Source of the DNA: Guadua angustifolia
Lineage: Eukaryota; Streptophyta; Magnoliopsida; Poales; Poaceae
NCBI GenBank assembly: GCA_036346375.1
Contig: CM070511.1
Coordinates: forward strand, 4,836,001-4,900,000
Direction: 5' to 3'
DNA: 64,000 nucleotides
Shown here: one piece after another, positions 10,967-20,768 of the stretch
Numbering within the stretch: the first letter of the stretch is position 1
Layout of the letters: each line of letters starts with the position of its first letter
The notes under the pieces: generated by a model
The model's database searches: none
What the model was told of the DNA's origin: nothing
Seen by the model: only the letters and a program-made list of their open reading frames with translations
Program-made: the position numbers and the translations under genes

Positions 10967-12145
10967 TCAGGGCTGGCTAGAGAAGAGGTTGGGAAACTCC
11001 TTCTTCAAATCTTCCTCACGCTCCCAAGTTGCTTCACTCTCTGAATGATTGCTCCATTGAACTCTGCAAAAGCGGGTTGACTTGTTTCTGGTTTCACGAT
11101 CCATGGTATCCAAAATCTTCACTGGATGTTCTTTGTAAGTCAAATCCTCTTGCAACTCAATGGCTTCTATTGGTGCTTGCTCCTCCGGTACTCGCAAACA
11201 CTTCTTCAATTGAGATACACGGAACACATCATGTACCCCTGTCAAAGACTGCGGCAGTTCTAGCTGGTATGCAACTTCTCCTTTGCGGCTCAAAATCTTG
11301 AATGGTCCCACATATCTCAGAGCAAGTTTTCCTTTAGCATGGAACCTTTTAACTCCCTTTAAGGGCGTGACCTTGAGATAAACATAATCTTTTGGTTCAA
11401 AACTCAAATCACGGCGTCGGTTGTCTGCATAACTCTTCTGCCTGGATTGTGCAGTCTTCAACCTTTCTCGAATTAATGAAATCTTCTCTTCTGCATCTAA
11501 AAGTACGTCTGGTCCAAAAACATAACGTTCTCCCGTTTCATTCCAGTTTAGTGGTGTTCGACACGGTCGACCATACAAAGCTTCAAATGGAGACATTTTC
11601 AAACTAGCTTGGTAACTGTTGTTGTAGCTAAATTCTGCGTACGGCAAGCATTTATCCCATGATGTGGTGTACAACAGTGCACAAGCTCTTAGCATATCTT
11701 CATGTATCTGGTTAACCCTTTCGGTCTGACCATCTGTCTGCGGATGGTATGCCGTTCTGAAATTCAGACGAGTGCCCATAGCTGTATGCAGCTTATCCCA
11801 AAATCTCGAGGTAAATTGAGTATCTCTGTCCGATACTATCTTCTTGGGTACACCATGTAAACAAACAATTCTCGATATGTATAGCTCTGCTAACTTATCT
11901 CCTGAGTAAGTTGTCTTTACAGGTATAAAATGTGCAACTTTTGTTAACCAATCCACTATGACCCATATGGAGTCATATCCACCTTGTGTCCTTGGGAAGC
12001 CGGTAATGAAATCCATCCCGATTTCTTCCCATTTCCATTCTGGTATCTTTAATGGTTGTAGCAGTCCAGCCGGTCTCTGATGCATGGCTTTGACTCTTTG
12101 ACATACGTCACACAATGCTACATGCTCAGCTACCTCCTTCTTCAT
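10967..12145 (-). CDS. Integrase with C-terminal chromodomain (Tekay element pol, 3' part)
   Basis: Inserts element cDNA into chromosomes. 392 codons are open. The end of the zinc-binding domain is visible (H8, C12-x2-C15). The catalytic core has D45 (GMDFITG), D106 (SDRDTQF) and E142 (GQTERVNQ), which is D-D-35-E and intact. The frame continues through the GPF/GPY-type region (RYVGPFKIL) to a chromodomain near residues 325-385 (YKEHPVKILD ... RVQWSNHSESEATWEREEDL), which in chromoviruses targets histone marks. W66 replaces the usual R in VDRLTK. The upstream part (DLKERFWWPN) is in another frame because of an indel near 12180, so the open frame starts internally and is not a natural start. 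Confidence 0.92.
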   Translation of the reverse strand: MKKEVAEHVALCDVCQRVKAMHQRPAGLLQPLKIPEWKWEEIGMDFITGFPRTQGGYDSIWVIVDWLTKVAHFIPVKTTYSGDKLAELYISRIVCLHGVPKKIVSDRDTQFTSRFWDKLHTAMGTRLNFRTAYHPQTDGQTERVNQIHEDMLRACALLYTTSWDKCLPYAEFSYNNSYQASLKMSPFEALYGRPCRTPLNWNETGERYVFGPDVLLDAEEKISLIRERLKTAQSRQKSYADNRRRDLSFEPKDYVYLKVTPLKGVKRFHAKGKLALRYVGPFKILSRKGEVAYQLELPQSLTGVHDVFRVSQLKKCLRVPEEQAPIEAIELQEDLTYKEHPVKILDTMDRETRNKSTRFCRVQWSNHSESEATWEREEDLKKEFPNLFSSQP

Positions 12146-12190
12146 GTTTGGCCACCAGAATCTTTCTTTTAGATCTGATACATCTTAGCG

Positions 12191-12727
12191 CTACGGGGTG
12201 AATTGAATACTTGGAATCATGTGCTTCTTCGGTATCAAGCTGCTTGACTCCGGTTTATAGAATCTGTGAGATCTGTTCTTTATCCACAAGGTACCCTGCC
12301 CATCTACTCTGAAGTCCTTGGCTAGATCCTCATCCATCTTGGATTTGATCCTGTTAATCTTCTCATCATCCTTTTGTCCTTCCCTGATATGCTCTTCCAT
12401 GGTCGGCTTAACCTCCAAAGTGGCTAGAAATCCTTTCGGTACAACTTCTAACCTTAACTTTTGAAGTTCTTTACATAAATCAGTCTGATCTTCTGCTATC
12501 GCCAAATTCAAGCTATAGCTTTTCCGACTCAAAGCATCTGCTACTACATTTGCTTTTCCTGGATGGTAATGAATTCCGATATTATAATCCTTGATTAATT
12601 CTAACCATCTCCTTTGTCTCATGTTAAGGTCCGATTGAGTGAATATATACTTTAGACTTTTGTGGTTGGTGTATATTTCACATCGGTTTCCGATGAGATA
12701 GTGACGCCATATTTTAAGAGCGTGCAC
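12191..12727 (-). CDS. RNase H C-terminal part and pol linker (Tekay element)
   Basis: Reads VHALKIWRHYLIGNRCEIYT, NHKSLKYIFTQSDLNMRQRR and YHPGKANVVADALSRK, the end of the gypsy RNase H domain that degrades RNA in RNA-DNA hybrids. A linker towards the integrase zinc finger follows. The N-terminal RNase H segment (12727-12960) is present but scrambled by frameshifts: VLMQNGKVVAYASRQ-like DNA is readable only by changing frame. Part of a broken polyprotein. Confidence 0.85.
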   Translation of the reverse strand: MHALKIWRHYLIGNRCEIYTNHKSLKYIFTQSDLNMRQRRWLELIKDYNIGIHYHPGKANVVADALSRKSYSLNLAIAEDQTDLCKELQKLRLEVVPKGFLATLEVKPTMEEHIREGQKDDEKINRIKSKMDEDLAKDFRVDGQGTLWIKNRSHRFYKPESSSLIPKKHMIPSIQFTP

Positions 12728-12818
12728 TACAGCGGCAACTCTAAATCATGGGTCAGGTAATTCCGTTCGTGTGGCCTTAACTGCCTTGACGCATACGCCA
12801 CTACTTTACCATTCTGCA

Positions 12819-13721
12819 TCAGTACACATCCGAGTCCCTGACACGAAGCATCACATTATATATCAAAATTATCACGGTATTGACAGCGAGCAGTGCGAAG
12901 TCAAACGCTTCTTCAACTCTTGGAAACTCTCTTCGCACTTGGGCGACGATGCAAACTTTTTCTTTCTTTAGCAATTGCGTGAGAGGTCTCGCAATTGAAG
13001 AAAATCCTTCAATGAACCGGCGATAATACCCTGCCATACCAAGAAAACTTCTGATCTGAGTAACCGACTTAGGTTGCTCCCAATGCAACACTGCCTCTAC
13101 TTTCTTAGGATCAACAGCTACACCTTCGACAGTCATTACATGACCCAAGAATTCAACCTTCTTTTTCCAGAAGTCGCATTTACTGAATTTTGCGTACAAC
13201 CGGTTTTCTCTTAACTTTTCCAAGACCATCCTTAAATGTCCAGCATGCTCTTCCTCCGTCTTGGAGTAAACCAAAATGTCATCAATGAACACAACGACAA
13301 ACTTATCTAAATACTCCATGAATACTTTGTTCATCATATTCATGAAATACGCGGGAGCATTAGTCAATCCAAAGGACATGACTGTAAATTCATAATGCCC
13401 ATACCTTGACGAAAAAGCCGTCTTAGGTATATCCTCAGTCCGAATTTTTAGTTGATGGTATCCAGATCGAAGATCTATTTTGGAGAATACTCCTGCTCCT
13501 CTTAACTGATCAAACAGATCATCTATCCTGGGCAAAGGATATTTATTCTTTATCATCACTTCATTAAGTGCGCGATAGTCTATACACATTCTGAAGCTCC
13601 CATCTTTCTTCTTTACAAACAGTACCGGGGCTCCCCACGGTGATGAGCTTGGCCTTATAAATCCTTTCTCTAATAACTCCTCGATTTGCTTCTTCATTTC
13701 TACCAACTCCTCTGTTGACAT
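12819..13721 (-). CDS. Reverse transcriptase (Tekay element pol)
   Basis: Copies element RNA into DNA. The fingers and palm are complete: FIRPSSSPWGAPVLFVKKKD near residue 21, first catalytic Asp in KIDLRSGYHQ (about D83), AFSSRYGHYEFTVMSFGLTN, and the FIDD box at about 145-148 (VVVFIDDILVYSK), then the thumb FLGMAGYYRRFI. After LTQLLKKEK (about residue 255) the frame shifts and the remaining 45 residues are not RT. The upstream junction to protease (RDIEFVIELVP...) is also out of frame near 13730. Key residues are intact, but the polyprotein is not. Confidence 0.92.
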   Translation of the reverse strand: MSTEELVEMKKQIEELLEKGFIRPSSSPWGAPVLFVKKKDGSFRMCIDYRALNEVMIKNKYPLPRIDDLFDQLRGAGVFSKIDLRSGYHQLKIRTEDIPKTAFSSRYGHYEFTVMSFGLTNAPAYFMNMMNKVFMEYLDKFVVVFIDDILVYSKTEEEHAGHLRMVLEKLRENRLYAKFSKCDFWKKKVEFLGHVMTVEGVAVDPKKVEAVLHWEQPKSVTQIRSFLGMAGYYRRFIEGFSSIARPLTQLLKKEKVCIVAQVRREFPRVEEAFDFALLAVNTVIILIYNVMLRVRDSDVY

Positions 13722-13738
13722 TCTATAGGGTCTCTTGG

Positions 13739-14179
13739 CTATTGGAGCTGTTCCGGTACTAACTCAATTACAAATTCTATATCTCTATCTGGTGGCATTC
13801 CCGGTAGATCCTCTGGAAACACGTCGGGGTATTCATTAACTACCGAAACATCTTTCATTTCTACAGCTTTCACACTGTTAACCATTAGTTGACCATCCTG
13901 AGCTGCAATTGCTTGAATTTCCACCTTCTTGCCATTTGGGCTCTCAACTGTTACTACTCTTCGTCCACAATCCAGCACTGCCTTGTACTTGGATAACCAA
14001 TCCATTCCCAGAATCACATCTATGGTCTGTGTATCCAGTATAATTAAGTTCGCTAGGAACTCTATTCCGTTTATTATTAATTTCACGCCGGAGCATCCTA
14101 CTTTAGTTCGGAGTTTTGATCCAGGGGTTTGAACTATAAGTGTACTCTTAAGATTAACCATATCCAAATCATTTTCCAT
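13739..14179 (-). CDS. Retropepsin C-terminal part and PR-RT linker (Tekay element)
   Basis: Contains VILGMDWLSKYKAVLDC, the ILGMDWL motif that closes the aspartic protease fold, then a linker (VVNEYPDVFPEDLPGMPPDR) seen before RT in Ty3/gypsy elements. The catalytic D-S/T-G loop lies further upstream in another frame (FYSIPEVHIH in the overlapping frame corresponds to a shifted FDSGGSHSF-type region near 14200), so the protease is split by a frameshift. Confidence 0.8.
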   Translation of the reverse strand: MENDLDMVNLKSTLIVQTPGSKLRTKVGCSGVKLIINGIEFLANLIILDTQTIDVILGMDWLSKYKAVLDCGRRVVTVESPNGKKVEIQAIAAQDGQLMVNSVKAVEMKDVSVVNEYPDVFPEDLPGMPPDRDIEFVIELVPEQLQ

Positions 14180-14731
14180 AACAAATACCCATGATATAAA
14201 TGAATGTGAACCTCCGGAATCGAATAAAATTGTAGCTGGTACTGAGTTAACGAGGAACTTACCCAGTACAACGTCCGTTGCATTCTGGACTTCATCTGTC
14301 GTGATGTGGTTGACTCTTCCTCTCTATGATGAGGTGCGGCTCGGCTTGGCAGTGCTCGGCTTCCTCCTTGAACAGGGGTTCTGGCTGGTGTATTCCCCAA
14401 ATTAAATCGAACTGGGGTAACTCCTCCCTTCTTGGGACAGACATTGGCAAAGTGCCCCATTTCATTGCAATTATATGGCGCCTTCACGCCATTGTGGGTT
14501 TCTTCTTTGCTTGGTATTTGCTCTTCTTTGGTGTCTGCGGAATCTAACGATGGAGTCATTTGTCTGACGAAGTGCTCTTCTTGTTGCTCCTGGCTGAAAT
14601 TGGGTGAACTGTTGAGGTACCACCCTCGGTCTCTGCTGACCCTGGCGTCCTCCTTGCTGTGCCAGGCGACGCTTACGGTTGTCATCCAGTTCTTTGCGCT
14701 TATCTTCTAGGATAAGTGCCTTGTTGACCAA
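14134..14731 (-). pseudogene. Gag C-terminus with damaged zinc knuckle (Tekay element)
   Basis: Two overlapping frames carry the basic Gag tail (KRKELDDNRKRRLAQQ) and the nucleocapsid knuckle (PYNCNEMGHFANVCPKKG). The knuckle has C-x4-H-x4-C in place, but the first Cys of the usual C-x2-C-x4-H-x4-C is changed (PYNC instead of CYNC), so RNA binding by this copy would be impaired. Frame changes before and after show indel decay. Confidence 0.75.
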
Positions 14732-14788
14732 CTCCTGGAAATCGGGGAATGTGTGGGTGATCGGTCCACGAAGTCGGAGTTGAGTCCT

Positions 14789-15430
14789 TCATAAGCCGGA
14801 ATGCCTAGCCTGTCGTGGCTCGATCCTCAGAGCACATAACGTGCAAGGCGTGTAAAATTTATTCAAGTAATCGACCTTGGTGGCCTCCACCTTCAAAGAG
14901 CGGAATTCTTCTTTCTTAAGCTCCATCATACCCTCCGGCACGTGATACTGATGAAAGGCTATGGTAAACTCATCCCAGGTAATCTCCTGAGGATGCTCGT
15001 GGGACGCACAATAGTTCTCCCACCATTCAGCAGCTGTTCCTTCTAACTGGTGAGAGGCATACATGACTCTCTCATTGCCTACACATTGAGATATGTGCAG
15101 CTTTCTTTCGATCGTGCGCAGCCAATCATCAGCTTCAATAGGGTTGACATTCCCAGAGAAGGTTGGGGGTCTAGTTCTCATGAAATCAGACAGCCTAGAC
15201 TGATGTCCGTTGTGTACAGCCTGGTTGTTGTTGCTAACTGCGGCCTGGTTTTGCAATTGTTGCATTTGTTGCATCATGGTCTGCATCAGCTGGGTCTGAG
15301 CAGTCAAGAAAGCTCCCAGATTGCCCATGTCAACTGGTGGTGCGGGTTGAGGATTTGGTGCATCGTTGTTGTTGCTCCTCTGCTGAGAGTTGCTTCCTCC
15401 GGCTCCACTGTTGCTCCGGGTGTTCACCAT
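14789..15430 (-). CDS. Gag capsid region (Tekay element)
   Basis: The likely start is ATG at 15430 (MVNTRSNSGAGG), which matches the usual MVxTR start of these Gags; the frame is open further upstream but that part is leader. A Q/N-rich segment with MQTMMQQMQQLQNQ follows, then the retrotransposon Gag domain: FSGNVNPIEADDWLRTIERK, YASHQLEGTAAEWWENY, ITWDEFTIAFHQYHVPEG. The frame is lost near 14790 (EPRQARHSGL), where the normal continuation moves to another frame. Confidence 0.88.
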   Translation of the reverse strand: MVNTRSNSGAGGSNSQQRSNNNDAPNPQPAPPVDMGNLGAFLTAQTQLMQTMMQQMQQLQNQAAVSNNNQAVHNGHQSRLSDFMRTRPPTFSGNVNPIEADDWLRTIERKLHISQCVGNERVMYASHQLEGTAAEWWENYCASHEHPQEITWDEFTIAFHQYHVPEGMMELKKEEFRSLKVEATKVDYLNKFYTPCTLCALRIEPRQARHSGL

Positions 15431-15975
15431 CAGAGGAACAAAAGATTTAGGGAAAGAGAACAGAATAGACAAGTGTACAAGAGTCTCATGCGGGGCGAAG
15501 ATTTGACTCAAACATAAGCACACCATTTTATTTAATATTATAAGGATATGGCCACTCACAGATGCCTACGGGCATTGCGACACATAACCAGCACACGTAA
15601 AACATCCATAGTGATTGTTCATCACAACCAACCATAACATGACATAGAGTTCATAAAGTTTAAACAACCAACCGTTCTACGGGCAGACTCGAATAAACTG
15701 ACTCGATAAACTTGACTCAATACATGAGTCGACTCTGGCAAAAACTAAAACACTCAGTCGTCGAGCCATCCAGGCTGCGGTCCTCCAGGCGAATACTGCG
15801 GCGGGTACTGCGGCGGGTGCGGTGGCATAGGGGCAAATTGATTCTGGTGCCCCACTACTGGCGGAACGAAAGAACCCACGGACTCTGCTGGCTCAGAAAT
15901 TTGCTGCTTTCGGTCTTTGGTGGTTACGCACCACCGCTGCTTGGTGCCTCGATCTGGTGCCTCTGCACAGTGCCT
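15431..15975 (-). other. Leader between the extra ORF and gag
   Basis: Non-coding spacer of the Tekay element. No motif is assigned. The plus-strand frames here are shadows. Confidence 0.5.
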
Positions 15976-16536
15976 CTACTCGAGCTCGGGCTCCTCGAGG
16001 TCGGGATCATGCAACTCGAGCTCCGGCTCTGACTCAGGTCCCTCCAGCAACTCCTCCAGCTCGTGAATCCTCCTGGTATGCTGACTCATACCCTCTCTAA
16101 CATCCTGCAACTGGGTCCTGAGCTCCACAACCTCATCTCGAGACCTCTGCAGCTCCTGGACTATCTCGTCCAAGGTCTCCTCCTGGGCGATGGCGTATCT
16201 CACCAAGTGGATGATCGTAGCGTCATCGTCGTCGATCGGATCCCGGTCGATGCGGTTGTCCCTGCGCGGATGGTGGCGAAAGACAGTGCCGTCATTCTCG
16301 GTCTCCTGGATACCGGCCTCAAACGTAGACCTCCTGCGGTGGCGTGGACCAGGGCGGCGGCTCTCCCCTGTCCAGCGTGAGCGGTGACCTTGGCGTCCCC
16401 AGCGATGTCGGCCAGCACGAACCACCGAAGTACCTCGGTAGATCGGCCTCACGAAACCCTCCAGAAACTGCAGCAGGTACCACAGCTCAGCAGCAAAGCC
16501 TCCAGTGCGCTCTCCAAAGGTGTGAATCCTCCTCAT
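15976..16536 (-). CDS. Extra ORF upstream of gag (ORF0-like), coiled-coil
   Basis: A 186-codon open frame lying between the PBS and gag. The N-terminal half is basic (RHRRRSTFEAG and similar). The C-terminal half is a predicted coiled coil (LDEIVQELQRSRDEVVELRT, then QHTRRIHELEELLEG) ending in an acidic tail (PESEPELELHDPDLEEPELE). RIRE3 and RIRE8 of rice are known to have an extra ORF in this place; its role is not established. No stops interrupt it here although gag-pol is broken. The first codons follow TTTTGGTAG, a possible splice acceptor, so it may have an upstream exon. Confidence 0.6.
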   Translation of the reverse strand: MRRIHTFGERTGGFAAELWYLLQFLEGFVRPIYRGTSVVRAGRHRWGRQGHRSRWTGESRRPGPRHRRRSTFEAGIQETENDGTVFRHHPRRDNRIDRDPIDDDDATIIHLVRYAIAQEETLDEIVQELQRSRDEVVELRTQLQDVREGMSQHTRRIHELEELLEGPESEPELELHDPDLEEPELE

Positions 16537-16731
16537 CTACCAAAATGCACTTGATTAGAACTAGATTTTTAAAATCACGAAGTAATAACAGAAAAATTGC
16601 AGCATAGGTGCGGATTAAGAAGAAAAAGATTAGTCAAGATTTCATTCCTAATCTTGTGCACTTTTAATCTTTAGAAATTAACCTTATATTAATCGGCTAG
16701 TCTAACTAGGGTCAAGTCCTACGGTCGGTAT

Positions 16732-16743
16732 GCTCTGATACCA
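16732..16743 (-). promoter_or_regulatory. Primer binding site, initiator tRNA-Met (Tekay element)
   Basis: The minus strand reads TGGTATCAGAGC four bases inside the 5' LTR end, the standard plant tRNA-iMet PBS. It fixes the LTR boundary at 16748 (plus strand TGTCGTGCCCC). Confidence 0.92.
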
Positions 16744-16747
16744 CCTC

Positions 16748-19700
16748 TGTCGTGCCCCGAATTTACAAATTCAGACACTCTGTGTATTACGCACTAGTCG
16801 AGGATCGCTAGTGCACCACAGGCTAAGCAGGTATAATATCACATCATACACAGCGAAATATTAAATATGTATTTCAAACATGTATATAAACGAGTGTACG
16901 ACCTTATGGTCATCCTTACAATAGTCTGCCACACAGGGCTTACAATAATCAGAGTAACATAGTCCAACAGCGGAATAAAATAAATCTTCGTGGCGATCCA
17001 TCTTCAACACAGGCGCCCTGACTGAGGCTTTCTTCGCTAGTTCTACGGCCCTTCAACGAACTCCTCTTCATAAGCAGGCGTAGTCTCTTCTTCTGGTAAG
17101 TTTGTTCGCAAGGGTGAGTACACACCGTACTCAACAAGTCATGCACAAAATGCAGGTCTATTTACTACATGATTGCTTATTACAAAGGAATGGCTTTACT
17201 GGTTATTTTGCTTTTGCATCATATTTTAATTTACTTATTTATTTAGATTGAAAGCATCAAAATCATATAATCACTATATTTCTCAAGTTGTTTTCCATAT
17301 CTTTTTGGACACACAGTCTCTAATCACATTTCTTTGGCACACAGCCCTCACCCCATTTTATTTTCAAACACTACCCTTATTTGTAATCCCGAGCATTGTC
17401 GATCACAGTGGACTCGGCTATTGAACAGTTTTAACACTCTGCGAGAGGTTGTACACTTTACCCACAAGATCTGATTGCACACCACAAAGGCGATTGACCG
17501 TAACAAAGCTTTTGAGAGACTTTTATCTTAGCCTAGAACCTCTCGGGTTGCCTTCACTATCACTTCCCTCACTCGAGCGAAGTATAGGACCGACAAACAC
17601 CGTTGGATGGGTACCAAGCATATGCAGACACGCTCCTCCCATCTGATTACCCCATGTAGCGCCACCCAGAGGTATCAAAGGTAAGATATCCGAATCCTAC
17701 TAAACTAGGTCTTCCCATTCAGGACATGTGGTTGTATGAGAGACTCAGGTCAAAGGCTTGGAAGGTAAGGTCCTTAACTGACCAAGGCAAGACATCCTTC
17801 TCTCAATTTGGCACACAGCCCTCACAACACTCAACCCACCCCCATTTGCCACACAGGCCCACAGCACAGAAGCCTCGGTCCACTTGCCTCGGTCTAAATC
17901 AATTCCACCCCAAGTTGTTAACAGTGCAACACATGCTCATATTCATCTTTCACGTAGAACCACACAGGTCTCTACATTCCAATGTTAATACCAACATTAT
18001 TCCACATTTTATTAAAAGCATTCACTATTCTTTAGTCAGTGTTGATTTTGTAATCCAAATAGAATGGTTCACGTACATGCATGGCTAAGCAACTATTCAC
18101 GGTCTAGCCTCCCGTGTTGGCACAATATCATCAACCAACTAAATTTACCCAACTTAAGTTATCAAGGAATCATGGCATACAAATGATATCAAGGTGGCAT
18201 AAACAATTTGGTTGGGTAGCTAATTCACCCAAAATAATTAAAGCCATTTTTAGTTGAATTAGCATGCATAGTTTAAAACAAAGTATATTTCAAAAATTAG
18301 GAGCAACATGGTCAAAGCATAACTTGCCTTCAAAAAGTTGCTGGTCTTGACCTGAAGCTTGTTCTTGATTTAGAAATTATCCCTCGTAAGCCTCCGGCAA
18401 ATCAACGTCTAATTAAAAGCAACATACACATAATAAATTCATTTTTCCAGAGAGCAACTCAACTCTAAAAATTCCATAAAATTCACCAATAAATAGATCT
18501 TGATTTTACAATTTTTTAGAAATTGGAATCACTCAAATCGGAGTTAAAACGCAAGAGTTATAAGCATTTAAAATTTTAAAATAAATCAAAAAGAATAAAC
18601 CGAATTTCTTTATTTATTTTTATACGGAAAAATCCATAATTATGACGTCAGCATCACTATTTATGACGTCATCACCGAAAACATTTTCTACCGAATATAT
18701 TTATTTATGAAAAATCGGGATTATGACGTCAGCATGACGTCATTGCTGACGTCAGCATGCCACGTGGCACGATCTGGTCGTGACATGCGTCAGCACATTA
18801 TCACTCAAGAGGTTAATCTAATCTTAACCGTCGGATTAAAAATGGACGGCCACGATCTATGCAACGATTCGGTTCGGTTACTGCGGAGTCGACACGTGGC
18901 ACAATCTCAGCCCTCGGATCACGATCTAATGGCGAAGAATAAACCAAATAATGATTCAATTAATCCGGTCATGCGTCAAGATTCGTGGGATGTGATCAAC
19001 GGTCAAGATTGCACCGACACTTTGATCCGCTACTGCGGTGCTGACGCGTGGTTCATTTGTGACCATCGGATTTAAATCTAACGGCGGCAATTACTCGGAT
19101 GACGTCGACCATAGCGACGGCTGCGTCGCCTCGATTTCCGCGAACACGCGTCGACTTGGGACTGGCCCGGCGCGCGGCGGAATCCGATCCATTCGATTCA
19201 AAATCAACGGCTCGGATCTAATAAATCTTGCGCCGAATCTAATGGCTACAGTTAAATGAGCTACGTGGCGAATTAACACCCCCACGATCCGGATCTAACG
19301 GCTGACGGTTGATAATGAGGTTTACTGTATCATAACTACGTGGCTTAATCTAAACCGTGCATCAAAGATCTAACGGCTGACACTTACTTGATTATGAGCA
19401 CACGTGGGCGATCCCAGCTACGGGCACGTGGCACTATTCTAGCCATCCATTGTATATCCTACGGCTACGGTTAGAAGATGAGACTCACCGGTGAGAGAAG
19501 ACGTGGCGCAATCACGAGCGTTCGATGAAGATCGGATGGCGGTCAAAGCTTCATGTTCCGGCGAAGATACGACGAGTTGAGGCGGCCGGAGAGGAAGAAG
19601 ACGACCCACGGGACGGCGTTCCAGAGCAGCTTCAACGACACGCCTTGGCTCCTCGGGTGCGGCTCGACGCGGGCGTTACTCCGGTGGTCACGGTGACGGC

Positions 19701-20367
19701 GGGGAGTCACCGGAGCGAGCGCAACAGCGGCGGAATTGCTTCGGTACAACGGCGAGGTCGTGCGGTGTCTACGGTGGTCCTTGGGATGCGTGAAAGGGCT
19801 CAAAATGTGCGGGGCGATGGGCATTATACCGTGCACCGGTTAATGAAGCGGCGGAGACGCACGACAGCGAGTAATGGCGACGGTTATGAATCGAAACGCA
19901 CGGCGGCGGCGGCGTTACCAGAGACGAAGACGAGGCGAAGATCTGACGGCCGAGGTGACGAAACGACGCGGGCCAATCTCCACCGTCCGATCAAAATCGC
20001 ACGGTCCACGATTCGGCGACGTTAGGGTTTCGACCGGTGCGCACAGTAATGGGCCGGGCCCTTTACTGTTCATTGAATTTTCAATTTGATTTTCGAATAA
20101 AAATAATTCTGGATATTCATTTAAATTATTTGAGGCACTTAAAATATCAGAAAAATTCTACAAAAATTTCAGAAAATATTTTAAGACATTTTGAACTCAA
20201 ATAAAATATTTCCATTTATTTTTTTATTAAAACTTTTCATTATTAAATTAATTTCCAAAGAAAGGTCCATTTCAAAAATCCAATTAATTCAAAAATAAAT
20301 TCTGAAAATTCTCAAAAATTCAAATAAATTATAAAATTCAAATATAGCAAAATTTGAGGATGTTACA
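16748..20367 (-). repeat. Complete 5' LTR of the Tekay element (3,620 bp)
   Basis: On the minus strand it runs from TGTAACATCCTCAAATTT to GGGGCACGACA, TG...CA. It includes the clade block GGGTGAGTACACACCGTACT (plus strand, 17111) and a GC-rich leader region at 19490-20050. Short frames inside, such as 19525-20025, show no protein family. It directly abuts the LTR fragment of the next element at 20368. Confidence 0.9.
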
Positions 20368-20768
20368 GATGGCCGGAGGCGTGGCAAGGGCGGGGAGGAG
20401 CAGCGGCCGAGAGAGAGGAGGAGGCGGCGTCTTGGGAGAGTAGAGGATCCAATCGGCGCTTGGAAGAAGAAGTGGGGGAGACGAGTGAATCGCCAGGGGC
20501 GGCGCGGCTGGAGAGAGCCCTCCTGGCTTTCTCTCCCTTTTATTAGGATTTTATCCCCTCTAATTTCTTTTCTTTACAAACTCCAATAAGTGAATGAACC
20601 AATAAAAGGCTAGGGAAAAAGAGTAAAAGCTACACAAAATTGTAGAGACCACAAATCAACCAACTCCAAAGACTGACATTTCAAACTCACGGCGAAAAGG
20701 AAATCCTTGGATTTAAGAAGACGAAACAATTCCGGCCAAAACCCTAGTAAACGATTTGCGGTATTACA
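20368..20768 (-). repeat. LTR fragment of the non-autonomous element (start of 3' LTR)
   Basis: Ends in GCGGTATTACA followed by the purine tract, so 20768 is the first base of the 3' LTR on the minus strand. GC-rich DNA at 20368-20530 resembles the leader region of related LTRs. Its left continuation is not found beyond the Tekay insertion, whose own left LTR is truncated. Confidence 0.7.

Larger units (their letters stand above)
9652..20367 (-). mobile_element. Tekay-clade Ty3/gypsy chromovirus, autonomous type but decayed
   Basis: Order on the minus strand: 5' LTR (20367-16748), PBS, extra upstream ORF, gag, protease, RT, RNase H, integrase with chromodomain, PPT, 3' LTR (10930-9652, truncated). 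The wording of the integrase entry (LQPLKIPEWKWEEIGMDFIT), the chromodomain and the LTR start TGTAACATCC place it in the Tekay (Del) clade, related to rice RIRE3/RIRE8. gag-pol carries frameshifts near 14790, 12960 and 12180, so this copy cannot make a complete polyprotein. The 3' LTR lacks about 2.3 kb, and therefore no target duplication can be paired. Confidence 0.9.

Noticed and set aside
19525..20089. Arg-rich 166-codon frame in the Tekay LTR
   Set aside because: The equivalent frame in the other LTR (10064-10393) is broken by indels and the product is low-complexity, so it is LTR leader sequence.
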